Numbered from the stretch's first letter, positions 16,209 through 25,720 are shown. The stretch is 64,000 nt of DNA from JAWLFI01 sp964626595 (GCA_964626595.1 CAZVFU010000001.1:1-64000), one strand, 5' to 3'. A program made the numbers and translations. Notes: generated by a model not told the origin, from the sequence alone.

Positions 16209-17807
16209 TTATTCCTCTGGCTTAACATTGGCTGATTTGAATACACGGTCCCAGCGAATGCCATTGCCCATGGAGCCTTCGACAGTTGAGAAGAAGATAA
16301 ATAGGGGCTGACCGACGATGTGGGTTTCAGGCACGAACCCCCATATGCGGGAATCTTCAGAATTGTGTCTGTTGTCACCCATCATCCAGTAGTAATTCCA
16401 TTGAAAGGTGTAACTATCGACCAGTTGATCATCGATGTAGATTTCTTCGCCATCTACTCTGAGGTCATGGTCTTCATAAACCTGAATAATACGCTGATAA
16501 AAGGGGAGGTTTTTTGTGTTCAATTCAATGGTAGCGCCTTTCTGGGGGATATAAATAGGGCCAAAATTATCATAATCCCATTCGCCAGAGATCGCTGGGG
16601 AATGAGGGAAAAAGTGGTTGTCATTGAATGGGTATTGACTCATATCCAGCGGGGTAAATTCTGCCTTGGGCATCAGGCTTTCCAAGCGTTCTTTTTGGGC
16701 CTGAGTGAGGACAATCTGCATTACTTTTTGGTCCATATGCTGGATGTCCTCTTTTGAAATTTTCCAATCAGAGAAATTGCGGGTATTGACAAATTCGCCG
16801 TTTAGCCGAACGATATAAGTGTAGGCCAGTTCTTCGGGGTTTTGCGCCTCTTTCCCATTAATAAATACCTGACGATTTTTAATTTCCAGAGTGTCTCCCC
16901 CAACTGCAATGCATCGTTTGATATAAAAATCTGTTTTATCTATGGGGCGAGTGACCAGGGAGTAGCGTTTGAGGTAATTCTGGTAATTTCCAGAGCGTCG
17001 AGCCTGGCCAACATCAAATGTTCGGCTTGGAAGAATGAAAACGGAGTCTCCCACAGGCCAATTAAAGACTACGGGGTCATTTCGTTTCACCTTATTGATA
17101 GCGGGTAGCCTATAGTAGGGTAGGGAGGGAGAAGAGAGATAAGATTCTGTATTAAAAAAAGGAATTCGGTTGTGCAGCAAAGGCACCTGTAAGACGGTCA
17201 TCGGCGTGCGCATGCCATAATGAACTTTGCTCACAAATAGGTAATCCCCAACCATGAGTGAATCTTCCATGGAAGAGGTTGGGATGGTGTATGCTTCGAT
17301 CAGAAACATGCGGATAAAGGCAGCAGCAAATACGGCAAAAATGAGTGATTCCGCCCATTCGCGGCCACTGCTTTTTTTATAGGGATTCTGAGCGACTAAT
17401 TTTTGATACTCGTATTTTTTATCTGACTCTAGAGCCTCTTTGAGTTTGTTTTGATATTCTTTTTCCAGTTTGTAGGATGGGCCTTTAAATGCATTTGATC
17501 TGTTTTTTGCGATCCATAGGAAGTAGAACGGGGCTCCAATGACAGCCAATACGGAATGTATAAACTTAAATTGACCAAAGGAGCGCACCATTTCGATAGC
17601 CAGGTTGGCGTAAATGAATAGATTCACAATGGGAAAGAGAAGCCACCAGGCATAATTCGGAGAACGACCCACGGCCTCAGACCAGGCACCAAAATTTTTG
17701 CCAGGAATCCAAGCCGTCTTCGCCTCCATCCCGAGTATGGGAAAAAGTCGACTTAATGAAAAACAGAGAAGGAGATAGTATACGATAAGAAAGATCAATA
17801 TGCTCAT
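16209..17807 (-). CDS. lepB: Signal peptidase I, two-domain Bacteroidota type
   Basis: About 532 residues, much longer than E. coli LepB. The N-terminal half has hydrophobic segments (ILIFLIVYYLLLCF, YAWWLLFPIVNLFIYANLA, VLAVIGAPFYFLWIA) and a coiled linker. A further membrane helix precedes the S26 domain with the catalytic serine in PTSSMEDSL and the general-base lysine in YIKRCIAVGGDTLEI. The GDNRHNSEDSR-type box (WMMGDNRHNSEDSR) is present near the C-terminus. The extended region between box C and the C-terminus is typical of the phylum. The frame is open to a TTG at 17831, but a promoter box covers that codon, so ATG 17807 is chosen. Confidence 0.94.
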   Translation of the reverse strand: MSILIFLIVYYLLLCFSLSRLFPILGMEAKTAWIPGKNFGAWSEAVGRSPNYAWWLLFPIVNLFIYANLAIEMVRSFGQFKFIHSVLAVIGAPFYFLWIAKNRSNAFKGPSYKLEKEYQNKLKEALESDKKYEYQKLVAQNPYKKSSGREWAESLIFAVFAAAFIRMFLIEAYTIPTSSMEDSLMVGDYLFVSKVHYGMRTPMTVLQVPLLHNRIPFFNTESYLSSPSLPYYRLPAINKVKRNDPVVFNWPVGDSVFILPSRTFDVGQARRSGNYQNYLKRYSLVTRPIDKTDFYIKRCIAVGGDTLEIKNRQVFINGKEAQNPEELAYTYIVRLNGEFVNTRNFSDWKISKEDIQHMDQKVMQIVLTQAQKERLESLMPKAEFTPLDMSQYPFNDNHFFPHSPAISGEWDYDNFGPIYIPQKGATIELNTKNLPFYQRIIQVYEDHDLRVDGEEIYIDDQLVDSYTFQWNYYWMMGDNRHNSEDSRIWGFVPETHIVGQPLFIFFSTVEGSMGNGIRWDRVFKSANVKPEE

Positions 17808-17828
17808 AGTTGCGGAGTTAAACCGGGA

Positions 17829-17836
17829 CAAAGATA
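17829..17836 (-). promoter_or_regulatory. -7 box TATCTTTG of lepB
   Basis: Exact TAnnTTTG match on the minus strand, 21 nt before the ATG at 17807 and overlapping the alternative TTG start. Confidence 0.58.
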
Positions 17837-17914
17837 GCGTTTCTCGTCGGTTTTGATGAGATTAACTTATATATAATGATGCAGGAGTTCTCTGTAGTAT
17901 ACCTGAGGATTTTT

Positions 17915-18253
17915 TTAACTTTTCAGCTGGCTTGTAACTTTATTAAGGGTATGAATCATTTCATTTATTTTTGCTGAAATGTCGTAATCCGCGACATCCT
18001 TTTTTGGAAATGCCTCGATTTCTCTTACCGTATTCCGAAGTGAATCAATGCGCAATTGGTCTAAACTGGGTTTTATTTTATGGGCAGCTTTGGAGGCTTT
18101 CTCCCAGTCTTTTTCTTCCAGCGCAGACTGAAAATTCTCAATGGTTTCCTGAACGAGTTTATCAAAGACTCCCAGCATATGTTTGACGAAAGATTCATCA
18201 CCACCCGACAACTGGCGTAAAGGCTCGAGGTCAAATAGGGGCGTACCTGACAT
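17915..18253 (-). CDS. Histidine phosphotransfer (Hpt) domain protein
   Basis: A 112-residue stand-alone Hpt domain with the phosphorylatable His58 in AAHKIKPSLDQL and four-helix-bundle-like heptads. It would relay phosphate between a hybrid kinase and a response regulator. It lies 125 bp downstream of a sigma-54 response regulator on the same strand, an obvious candidate partner, but no kinase is encoded nearby. A TAGATTTG box (18285-18292) 31 nt upstream could give it a separate promoter. Confidence 0.85.
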   Translation of the reverse strand: MSGTPLFDLEPLRQLSGGDESFVKHMLGVFDKLVQETIENFQSALEEKDWEKASKAAHKIKPSLDQLRIDSLRNTVREIEAFPKKDVADYDISAKINEMIHTLNKVTSQLKS

Positions 18254-18284
18254 AGCAGTTAACTTTTCTTACTCATTTGATAAC

Positions 18285-18292
18285 CAAATCTA
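18285..18292 (-). promoter_or_regulatory. -7 box TAGATTTG of the Hpt gene
   Basis: Exact TAnnTTTG match on the minus strand, 31 nt upstream of the Hpt start codon. Confidence 0.45.
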
Positions 18293-18378
18293 ACTCAAAA
18301 AGAGGAGATTTTCAAATGAATAAGAAATGGAAAGTTAATCTTAGCAGGTGAGAGTAAACGGACGACAAAAATTCGAAT

Positions 18379-19743
18379 TTATTTTTTAGTCGAAATCTCA
18401 CCGTCATTGATCAAATTGTATATGGTTGATTTTCCAATATCCAGTTTTCGGGCTGTCTGGAGCACATTCCCATCATTTTTATCCAGGAAGTAAGAAATGA
18501 TCTCGTTGTTATATTCTTTTAATGTTTTATCGCTCATGCCGAAGAAAGGTTTACTTGAAATCTGAGAAAAGGTAAGGTCTTCTTCTTTGATCATTTGATT
18601 TTCAGACATTACACAGGCTAATTCAACCGTGGCCTTTAGCTCTCTTACATTACCCGGGAAAGGATATTCTTTAAGTTTTTTCTTGGCTTCTGAGGATAAT
18701 GTAGGTGGGGGTTCCAGATTTTCCTTGGCAAATTCTTCAATGAAGTGTTTTGCCAAAATGAGGACGTCATTATCGCGATCCCGCAGTGGGGGCAATTCAA
18801 TCGGGAGACCGATGATGCGGAAATACAAGTCTTCCCGGAAATGGCCTTCTTTTACTTCCTCCGTCAGATTTTTGTGGGTAGCACTAATCAGTCGAATATC
18901 TATAGGAATGGGTGTGTTTCCTCCCACGCGTACTACTTCTCGCTCCTGGAGCACTCTAAGAAGTTTGGTTTGAAGGCCGAGATCCATTTCAGCGATTTCA
19001 TCTAAAAACAAAGTCCCGCCATCCGCTTCTTCAAATTTACCTTTTTTGGTCCCTGAAGCACCTGTAAAAGCTCCTTTTTCATGGCCAAACAGTTCACTTT
19101 CGGCTAAATCTTTAGATATAGCTCCCATATTAACGGCTACGAAAGGCTTTTTCCTTCGTTTGCTGCTAAAGTGAATGGCTTTCGCATAGACTTCTTTCCC
19201 TGTTCCGGTTTCTCCAGCAAGTGAAACATTAATATTTGTTTTAATGGCCTTCTGAACGAGCTTGAAGGTTTTTTTTATGGCCGGGCTTTGACCAATAATG
19301 TTTTCCTCGAAGTCATATTTGACTTTTAGTTCGTCCTGGAGCTTTTCCACTTCCTTTTTTAAGGATAAATTTTCGCGGATATTAATAATAGACTTCCAGA
19401 GAATATCTTTTGCATGATCATCTTTAACGATATAATCCTTAGCTCCTGATTTTAATAGACTAACAGCCACAGAAATGTCTTCCTGACCACTAATCACAAT
19501 AATAGGTATCTCTGAATCCACCTTGAGAATATGCTTGACGAGTTTTTCGCCCTCAATATCCGGTAATCCATAATCCATACATAGTAAATCCGGTCCTTCT
19601 GACAAGGCTTTAAGCACTTCCTTTCCGGTTGTGAATAAAGTGACATCGTAATCGGGGTTCAGAGACAGATGGTGTACCAGCAGGTTCCCATACCAAGGAT
19701 CATCTTCAACAATAAAAATTTTAAAATCAGTATTATCACTCAT
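18379..19743 (-). CDS. Sigma-54-dependent response regulator (NtrC family)
   Basis: About 454 residues. The receiver domain (1-120) has the acidic pair VEDD and the phospho-acceptor Asp in LLCMDYGLPDIEG. The AAA+ domain (about 150-380) has Walker A GETGTGKE, the sigma-54-contacting GAFTGA loop, Walker B TLFLDEIAEM and RVLQEREVVRVGG. The C-terminal Fis-type helix-turn-helix (NVLQTARKLDIGKSTIYNL) binds DNA. It should activate RpoN-dependent promoters when phosphorylated. The ATG at 19743 is preferred over a TTG two codons upstream. The Hpt gene follows. Confidence 0.93.
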   Translation of the reverse strand: MSDNTDFKIFIVEDDPWYGNLLVHHLSLNPDYDVTLFTTGKEVLKALSEGPDLLCMDYGLPDIEGEKLVKHILKVDSEIPIIVISGQEDISVAVSLLKSGAKDYIVKDDHAKDILWKSIINIRENLSLKKEVEKLQDELKVKYDFEENIIGQSPAIKKTFKLVQKAIKTNINVSLAGETGTGKEVYAKAIHFSSKRRKKPFVAVNMGAISKDLAESELFGHEKGAFTGASGTKKGKFEEADGGTLFLDEIAEMDLGLQTKLLRVLQEREVVRVGGNTPIPIDIRLISATHKNLTEEVKEGHFREDLYFRIIGLPIELPPLRDRDNDVLILAKHFIEEFAKENLEPPPTLSSEAKKKLKEYPFPGNVRELKATVELACVMSENQMIKEEDLTFSQISSKPFFGMSDKTLKEYNNEIISYFLDKNDGNVLQTARKLDIGKSTIYNLINDGEISTKK

Positions 19744-19926
19744 TGTCAATCCATAATTTCTAAAGCTCTATTAAACCAATAATTTCCAGTCTTATACTTA
19801 TGGTTGTGTATAAGAAACCAATTTTAAAGGTAAGAAATTATTTCCAGGGAGTAAAAACGGACTATCTATCCGAACTCAATGAATCTGGATGGTGGTTGTG
19901 GAGGAAAAATATTTACTGGGACTTTT

Positions 19927-21378
19927 TTAATCATCGCCAAAAATGCCGGACAGGGGATCTGAAAACTGGATCTCGTCATCGATAATTTCCCGTTCGATTA
20001 CATTAAATGTACTCAGCCCATGAAGCACCAGTTCCATAGCTGTGAGCATTTCTTCTTTCGAGAAGTTAGCTACTTTTACTAATGCCGAAAGGCCATTCAC
20101 TTTTTCCAATTCCTTTTTATAGGTCTTGTTTTCGGAATCATTAATTAGATTCACCTTACCTCCATTTTCGAAAAAGGCTTTAATATCAGCATAAGGCGAT
20201 TCTTCCTTTTCGGATGTTTGATCCGGATTTTTAAAATGCATGAGAAAGAGCTCCTGGATTGCGGCCTCGATAATCGATAAAGCTACTTCGTAAGGTCCAT
20301 TTTGCTCGCCCTCATAGACAAGTTCTAATTTGCCGGTTATAGACGGGATGACTCCCCAGAAGTCGGTGATTCTCGCTATGGTCTTAGTCTCGCTATTTTT
20401 TAACATTCGGCGTTCAGCTGTTGAAATTAGATTTTCCATGGCAGAGATAGACATTCTTGCAGAAACGCCGCTATTTTCATCCACGTATTCACTCTCTCTG
20501 GCTTTAAACGCCATTAACTCAATAAAATCCTCTAATAGTTCAGGAACTTGAATGCGTTTTTTGCGGTCATCTGATATCCGAGATTCTTGTCTGGTAATCG
20601 CTTTTGCAACATCCAATGTTTTCGGGTAGTGAGTCAAAATTTGACTCTCTATTCGATCCTTAAGAGGAGTTACGATGGATCCTCGATTCGTATAATCTTC
20701 CGGGTTGGCAGTGAAGATGAATTGAATATCGAGGGGCATTCGCAATTTGAAACCTCGAATTTGGATATCGCCTTCCTGAAGGATGTTGAATAAAGCGACC
20801 TGAATGCGGGCCTGCAAATCGGGAAGTTCATTCAAAACAAAAATAGACCTGTGAGCTCTCGGGACAAGACCGAAATGAATCACCCGCTCATCGGAATAAG
20901 GGAGTTTAAGATTGGCTGCTTTGATGGGGTCAACATCCCCAATTAAATCGGCAATGCTTACATCCGGGGTCGCTAGTTTTTCTACAAAACGCTCCGATCG
21001 GTGTATCCATTCTATTTTCGCTTCATCGCCTTGTTCTTCGACTATTCGATGCCCCTGCGAACTCATCGGTTGCATCGGGTCATCCATGAGTTCACTATCT
21101 TCCAGCACAGGCATATACTCATCTAAGAGGTTGACCAACAAGCGCGCAATTCGGGTTTTTGCTTGTCCTCTCAAGCCCAAAAGTAACATGTTGTGGCCGG
21201 ATAAAATGGCTCGTTCTAAATCGGGTATGACAGTGTCATCAAACCCTTGAATTTCGGGAAAGGAAGAAACCCCATTTTGAATATTATGTATTAAATTCTC
21301 CCGCAATTCTGTTTTTATGCTGCGGGGCTGATAATTCTGACTTGATTTTAATTCACCAAGGGTGGAAGGTAAATTCAT
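19927..21378 (-). CDS. MoxR/magnesium-chelatase-type AAA+ ATPase
   Basis: A 483-residue cytoplasmic AAA+ protein. Walker A is GLRGQAKTR (residues about 88-96). The Walker B position reads SIFVLNELPDL, with Asn where Asp is usual, followed by the glutamate. Sensor 1 is FTANPEDYTNRG, and an arginine-finger-like PLKDRIESQI follows. A C-terminal helical region (about 400-483) is unusual. It stops 3 bp from the VWA gene upstream and is co-oriented with it, the classic MoxR-VWA pairing used as a chaperone or metal-insertion module. The client is unknown. Confidence 0.88.
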   Translation of the reverse strand: MNLPSTLGELKSSQNYQPRSIKTELRENLIHNIQNGVSSFPEIQGFDDTVIPDLERAILSGHNMLLLGLRGQAKTRIARLLVNLLDEYMPVLEDSELMDDPMQPMSSQGHRIVEEQGDEAKIEWIHRSERFVEKLATPDVSIADLIGDVDPIKAANLKLPYSDERVIHFGLVPRAHRSIFVLNELPDLQARIQVALFNILQEGDIQIRGFKLRMPLDIQFIFTANPEDYTNRGSIVTPLKDRIESQILTHYPKTLDVAKAITRQESRISDDRKKRIQVPELLEDFIELMAFKARESEYVDENSGVSARMSISAMENLISTAERRMLKNSETKTIARITDFWGVIPSITGKLELVYEGEQNGPYEVALSIIEAAIQELFLMHFKNPDQTSEKEESPYADIKAFFENGGKVNLINDSENKTYKKELEKVNGLSALVKVANFSKEEMLTAMELVLHGLSTFNVIEREIIDDEIQFSDPLSGIFGDD

Positions 21379-21381
21379 ATG

Positions 21382-22488
21382 TTATTTTGTTTTGCGTCCT
21401 TTATTCTTTTTGTAATCCATGAAAACGAACTTGCCAACCCCTTCGGGCGAACTGTAGAATGCTTTTCCATAATTAGCTTTCGTAAATTGGTCAATAAATT
21501 GCATCAAATAGGGATCTCGGGCAATCATGAAGGTGGTTATCGGAATATTTGATTTCCTACATTTATAAGCTAGGCTTAGAGTACGTTTCACGATTTTTTG
21601 ATCAAGCCCAAAGCTATTTTTATAGTATTTTTTGCCGATTTTAAGGCAAGAGGGCTTCCCATCCGTGATCATCATTATTTGTTTATTGGGGTTTCTTCGC
21701 TTTTTTAGGATACCCATGGCTAAGTTGAGACCGGCTACCGTATTGGTATGATACGGACCCACTTCAAGGTAAGGAAGATCTTTAATCTCGATCTTCCAGG
21801 CATCATTGCCAAATACGATGATGTCCAGTGTATCTTTGGGATATCGCGTATTTATCAGCTCGGCTAAAGCCATGGCAACTCTTTTTGCCGGAGTGATACG
21901 ATCTTCACCATACAGAATCATAGAGTGTGAAATATCAATCATAAGCACGGTGCTCATTTGTGATTGATGGCGCGTCTGACGGACTTCTAAATCATTTTGC
22001 CCCAGTTGAAATTGGTCAACCCCGTAAGATATCTGAGCATTTCGCAGGGATTCTGACAGGGCAATATCTTCAGTTTTATCACCGAATTCATAGGGTCTCA
22101 AGCCATCATCCTGTTCAAAACTACGTCCGGTCACATTTGTATTATGATCTCCTTTTGACGTTTTTTTCAAATCATCAAAAATATCATCCAAGGCTTTTCT
22201 GCGAAGAGCAATCTCGAGCTTTTCGGTCGGCGTGCCGGGGCCGGACCCCGGATTGTTTTTATCATCGACTAAATATCCTTTTTTCTTTAAGTCATCGATA
22301 AAATCCCCGATGCCATAATCGTCATCGGTCAGATCGTGTTTCTGATCTAAAATGGTGAGCCACTGAATGGCCTCTGCTGCATCACCTGCAGTGTACATCA
22401 TTAATTCCTGAAAGATCTGTAACAACCGATCAAAGGGATTTCCCTGATCCGATTCACCCGAAAACTGTTGAAATTTCCATCCAATCAT
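21382..22488 (-). CDS. VWA-domain protein paired with the AAA+ ATPase
   Basis: A 368-residue protein. The C-terminal half is a von Willebrand A domain with a full MIDAS motif: DISHS near residue 191, a conserved Thr region (VAGLNLAMGI) and ITDGKPS. The N-terminal half is charged and helical (DQKHDLTDDDYGIGDFIDDLKKKG), probably an adaptor. No signal peptide or membrane helix is seen, so it is cytoplasmic. It precedes the AAA+ gene by 3 bp and almost certainly works with it. Confidence 0.88.
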   Translation of the reverse strand: MIGWKFQQFSGESDQGNPFDRLLQIFQELMMYTAGDAAEAIQWLTILDQKHDLTDDDYGIGDFIDDLKKKGYLVDDKNNPGSGPGTPTEKLEIALRRKALDDIFDDLKKTSKGDHNTNVTGRSFEQDDGLRPYEFGDKTEDIALSESLRNAQISYGVDQFQLGQNDLEVRQTRHQSQMSTVLMIDISHSMILYGEDRITPAKRVAMALAELINTRYPKDTLDIIVFGNDAWKIEIKDLPYLEVGPYHTNTVAGLNLAMGILKKRRNPNKQIMMITDGKPSCLKIGKKYYKNSFGLDQKIVKRTLSLAYKCRKSNIPITTFMIARDPYLMQFIDQFTKANYGKAFYSSPEGVGKFVFMDYKKNKGRKTK

Positions 22489-22623
22489 ATACGATAGGTA
22501 ATAAAAGAAGTGGTGAAAAGTTCAAGAATTGAAGTCTCTTCAGATTAGAAATAAAAATGAGTAGACAATTCCAAACTCTATGTTGTAGATCAGTAATGGA
22601 TAGAAAGGCATTAGATGCCAAAC

Positions 22624-23601
22624 TTACTTCAACTCCATAGTTGTTTTACCCGTTCTATGACCTTTATTGTATAGCTCTATTTCATACAGACCGCTTTTGA
22701 AAGCCGCATTGGGTTTCCATTCCATACAGAATCTATTGGGTTCACCCTGATAGTCGATCTCTATACTCTGGGTATAGCGGACTTCATTCCCATCTTCCAT
22801 CTTGAAAATACCCGAGCCTAAAGCATCCACGGCCATGGTTTCTCCGACCGGATTGATGATTCGGATAAAGAAGGTTTCGGTTCCTTTCGGGGCCACCCGA
22901 TTGAATGTCGTTTCAAAGCAAATCTGAAGAATATCAATATTGTCGGCTTTTCTTCGACTTCTGTATTTCCCACTACGAGAAACTTTAAATCCTTCTGCTT
23001 CAATGTTTTCCACGCGAATGACAGAGGCCAGGTCGACCTTATCAGCCAGTCGTTGTTGTTTTTTTTGAAGTTGGATGGTAGAAGATAGTAAGGTGTCTTT
23101 TTGTTCCTGGAGCCGCATTTTCTCTTTACGCTCGCGACTCACGCGATCCTCGAGGCTTTCATTTCTGGCAGATAAATCTTGATTGAGCTCATTGAGTTCC
23201 GCTTTTTCACGATACAGCTGTTCCATTTCAGCTAAATAACCATCTATATTTTCTTTCAAATTTTCAAGCTCATCTTTCGCTTCTTGAAGTTGGCTGCGGT
23301 CTATGATGAGTCTATCAATATTTTCTTTCTGGTCCCGGATCTTTTTCTTTTGTTCCTCGATGGTTGTATTGAGTTCTTCATTGTCCGACTTGAGATCATC
23401 TAACTCAGACAAGGCTTCAAAATACTCTTCATCCAGGTCATTTTTAAGTTGAGTCACCTCTTCCAATTCGGCTTGCTGCTGCTGGATGATTTTATCCTGA
23501 TTGTATTTGTTATACATCATATAGGCATTGACAAGCAGCAAAAGCATAATCGCAATGATGGCGATAGCAGTTAAATGATCTTTTTTCGGTTTCCTTGGCA
23601 T
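22624..23601 (-). CDS. Membrane-anchored coiled-coil protein
   Basis: A 325-residue protein: basic N-terminus (MPRKPKKDH), one membrane helix (about 11-30, TAIAIIAIMLLLLVNAYMMY), a continuous coiled coil (35-190, rich in E/L/K heptads), and a C-terminal globular beta domain (about 200-325, with RVAPKGTETFFIRIINPVGE and FCMEWKPNAAFKSGLYEIEL). The C-terminal part looks like an extracytoplasmic sandwich fold. I do not recognise a named family. The promoter box TACCTTTG is 20 nt upstream. Confidence 0.78.
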   Translation of the reverse strand: MPRKPKKDHLTAIAIIAIMLLLLVNAYMMYNKYNQDKIIQQQQAELEEVTQLKNDLDEEYFEALSELDDLKSDNEELNTTIEEQKKKIRDQKENIDRLIIDRSQLQEAKDELENLKENIDGYLAEMEQLYREKAELNELNQDLSARNESLEDRVSRERKEKMRLQEQKDTLLSSTIQLQKKQQRLADKVDLASVIRVENIEAEGFKVSRSGKYRSRRKADNIDILQICFETTFNRVAPKGTETFFIRIINPVGETMAVDALGSGIFKMEDGNEVRYTQSIEIDYQGEPNRFCMEWKPNAAFKSGLYEIELYNKGHRTGKTTMELK

Positions 23602-23621
23602 AATGGTGCTAATTTGGCTTT

Positions 23622-23629
23622 CAAAGGTA
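23622..23629 (-). promoter_or_regulatory. -7 box TACCTTTG of the coiled-coil gene
   Basis: Exact TAnnTTTG match on the minus strand, 20 nt before the start codon. Confidence 0.5.
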
Positions 23630-23718
23630 AAGATTTAAAAAATTACCCACATCATAGGATTTAGCTCTTCTTTTTATATAAAGGAACTATTCCGCCTGAT
23701 ATTCGTAAAGTTTTTCTT

Positions 23719-23726
23719 TAATTTTG
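23719..23726 (+). promoter_or_regulatory. -7 box TAATTTTG of the exonuclease-rpe unit
   Basis: Exact TAnnTTTG match 13 nt before the GTG start at 23740. Confidence 0.5.
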
Positions 23727-23739
23727 CACAAAACAACTC

Positions 23740-24480
23740 GTGGAATTACGTCGCATATTATTTCTCGATATCGAAACCGTATCCGGGCAGAAGGCATTTG
23801 AAGACTTATCTCCCCGCATGCAAACCTTGTGGCAAAAAAAGGCCACTCGTTTTATTCCAAAAGATCAAAAAGACTTACCCAAAGAAGAGATCGACTGGCC
23901 TTCTGTCTATCAGAACAGGGCTGCTATTCTGGCAGAGTTTGGAAAGATCATTTGCATTTCTGTGGGTTTTATGGTGCCGAACTCGGATGGAGAGTGGGGG
24001 ATGCGAATCAAAAGCTTCTCTGGATCCGATGAGCTCGATGTACTTTCCCGCTTTGCCGATCTCATCAAATCCTCATTTGAGGATCGAACCTTTGCCGCGG
24101 TTTGCGGTCATAATGTAAAAGAATTTGACATTCCCTACATTTGCCGACGCATGCTGATTCATCAGCTGGAACTGCCTCCTGCCTTTCAGTTGCAAGGTAA
24201 AAAACCCTGGGAACTGAATCACATCCTGGATACGATGGAATTATGGAAATTTGGAGACTATAAACACTATACTTCTTTGGACCTCTTAGCAGCCTTATTT
24301 GACATTCCTTCTCCAAAGGAAGATATTGATGGTTCTCAGGTAGGCACCGTCTATTATGATGATAAGGATTTAGATCGAATTGCCCGGTATTGTGAACGAG
24401 ATGTATTCGTAACTGCAGCCGTGTATTTGAATTTGACGGGGAAAGGGAAACTGGATGAAAAACATGTAACTTACGCATAA
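23740..24480 (+). CDS. Predicted 3'-5' exonuclease (DNA_pol_B_exo2 type)
   Basis: A 246-residue RNase H-like nuclease. Metal-binding acidic motifs are present: Exo I FLDIETV, Exo II CGHNVKEFDIPYI (Asn-x-x-x-Phe-Asp pattern) and Exo III DLDRIARYCERDV. It likely removes nucleotides from DNA 3' ends and is often annotated as a polysaccharide-biosynthesis exonuclease with no proof of that role. It starts with GTG at 23740. The rpe gene follows after 10 bp, probably in one transcript. Confidence 0.88.
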   Translation: MELRRILFLDIETVSGQKAFEDLSPRMQTLWQKKATRFIPKDQKDLPKEEIDWPSVYQNRAAILAEFGKIICISVGFMVPNSDGEWGMRIKSFSGSDELDVLSRFADLIKSSFEDRTFAAVCGHNVKEFDIPYICRRMLIHQLELPPAFQLQGKKPWELNHILDTMELWKFGDYKHYTSLDLLAALFDIPSPKEDIDGSQVGTVYYDDKDLDRIARYCERDVFVTAAVYLNLTGKGKLDEKHVTYA

Positions 24481-24490
24481 AAAATACCTA

Positions 24491-25159
24491 ATGCCCAACC
24501 ACATTATCTCTCCTTCACTATTAGCAGCTGATTTTCTTTCTTTAAGAAAAGAGCTGGAAATGATAAACGCCTCCGAGGCCGAATGGCTTCATCTGGATAT
24601 AATGGATGGTCGATTTGTACCCAATATATCGTACGGATTGGATATCGTTCGCGCTGTCAATTCGGTCTGCACTCTGCCGCTGGACACTCATTTGATGATC
24701 GTAGAACCCGAAAAGTACGTGGATGCTTTCATTGACGCCGGTGCGGATATTCTCACCGTTCACGCTGAGGCGTCTACACATTTGCATCGGACCTTGCAGC
24801 AGATTAAGGAAGGGGGAGCTCGTGCCGGTGTTGCGATCAACCCACACACGCCCGTTGAGTCTTTATTTGATGTCCTTGAGGATATAGATTTAGTACTCGT
24901 TATGTCAGTAAACCCTGGATTCGGAGGTCAAAAGTTCATTTACAGAACACTGGATAAAATTGATAGGTTGAGGACTGAAATTACGGTTCGGAACCTATCG
25001 GTCGATATTGAAGTCGATGGTGGGGTGGGACTACATAATGCAGAAAAAATTCTTCAGGCTGGCGCCAATGTATTGGTAGCCGGCAGTGCTATTTTTTCTT
25101 CCGAGTCACCTACAGATACTATTCATCGAATGAAGTCCATTGGTAGCAAAGCTACTTGA
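24491..25159 (+). CDS. rpe: Ribulose-phosphate 3-epimerase
   Basis: A 222-residue TIM-barrel enzyme interconverting D-ribulose 5-phosphate and D-xylulose 5-phosphate in the pentose phosphate pathway. Motifs: ISPSLLAADF, WLHLDIMDGRFVPN (metal Asp), LDTHLMI (metal His), VLVMSVNPGFGGQKF, and EVDGGVG plus VAGSAIF for the phosphate site. It shares a transcript with the exonuclease. Confidence 0.96.
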   Translation: MPNHIISPSLLAADFLSLRKELEMINASEAEWLHLDIMDGRFVPNISYGLDIVRAVNSVCTLPLDTHLMIVEPEKYVDAFIDAGADILTVHAEASTHLHRTLQQIKEGGARAGVAINPHTPVESLFDVLEDIDLVLVMSVNPGFGGQKFIYRTLDKIDRLRTEITVRNLSVDIEVDGGVGLHNAEKILQAGANVLVAGSAIFSSESPTDTIHRMKSIGSKAT

Positions 25160-25204
25160 CAGCGGGTTTTTCCTTCAACTGCATTTAAGTTCCAAATTTT
25201 TGTG

Positions 25205-25212
25205 TAACTTTG
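25205..25212 (+). promoter_or_regulatory. -7 box TAACTTTG of rpsP
   Basis: Exact TAnnTTTG match. It implies a leader of about 65 nt before the rpsP ATG. Confidence 0.55.
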
Positions 25213-25282
25213 CCGTCGCGAAAACCTCTGACGTCAGCAGAGTCTGAGTAGAGGGGTATTCTATAACAAAAAAAATATTCGC
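25213..25282 (+). promoter_or_regulatory. Structured 5' leader of rpsP
   Basis: About 70 nt between the promoter box and the start codon, longer than most leaders here. It contains the perfect 10-bp palindrome CTGACGTCAG and outer pairing CCTCT/AGAGG. Ribosomal protein leaders often carry autoregulatory folds, so this could be one; that is inference. Confidence 0.35.
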
Positions 25283-25720
25283 ATGTCAGTAAGAATGAGA
25301 CTTTCCAGAAAAGGACGCAGAAAGCAGCCATTTTATCATATCGTGATTGCCGATCAGCGTCGATCTCGTGATGGTAAATTCATTGAGAAGATCGGTACCT
25401 ACAACCCCATGACCAAGCCGGCCAAAATCGATTTAGATCGCGATCGAGCATTGGAATGGATTCAAAAAGGTGCCCAACCCTCAGATACCGTTCGGGCGAT
25501 TCTTAAATACAAAGGGGTTCTTTATCACAATCACCTATTGAAAGGTGTTGCTAAAGGAGCGCTTACGGAAGAAAAGGCCGAACAAATGTATGCTGACTTT
25601 ATTGAGAAAAAAGAAGGTAAAATTGCGGAGCGACAAGAACAAAGTGCCAAAGAAAAAGAAGACTTGCGAGCACGCTTGTTTGGAACAGCTCCCAAAGTAG
25701 ACGTTCAGGAAGAAGAGTAA
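25283..25720 (+). CDS. rpsP: Ribosomal protein bS16
   Basis: A 145-residue small-subunit protein. The conserved core (1-80: VRMRLSRKGRRKQPFYHIVIADQR, DGKFIEKIGTYNPM) is followed by a charged C-terminal extension (about 95-145, rich in K and E) typical of Bacteroidota S16. The usual neighbours rimM and trmD are absent; instead a protein of unknown function follows past an inverted repeat. Confidence 0.96.
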   Translation: MSVRMRLSRKGRRKQPFYHIVIADQRRSRDGKFIEKIGTYNPMTKPAKIDLDRDRALEWIQKGAQPSDTVRAILKYKGVLYHNHLLKGVAKGALTEEKAEQMYADFIEKKEGKIAERQEQSAKEKEDLRARLFGTAPKVDVQEEE

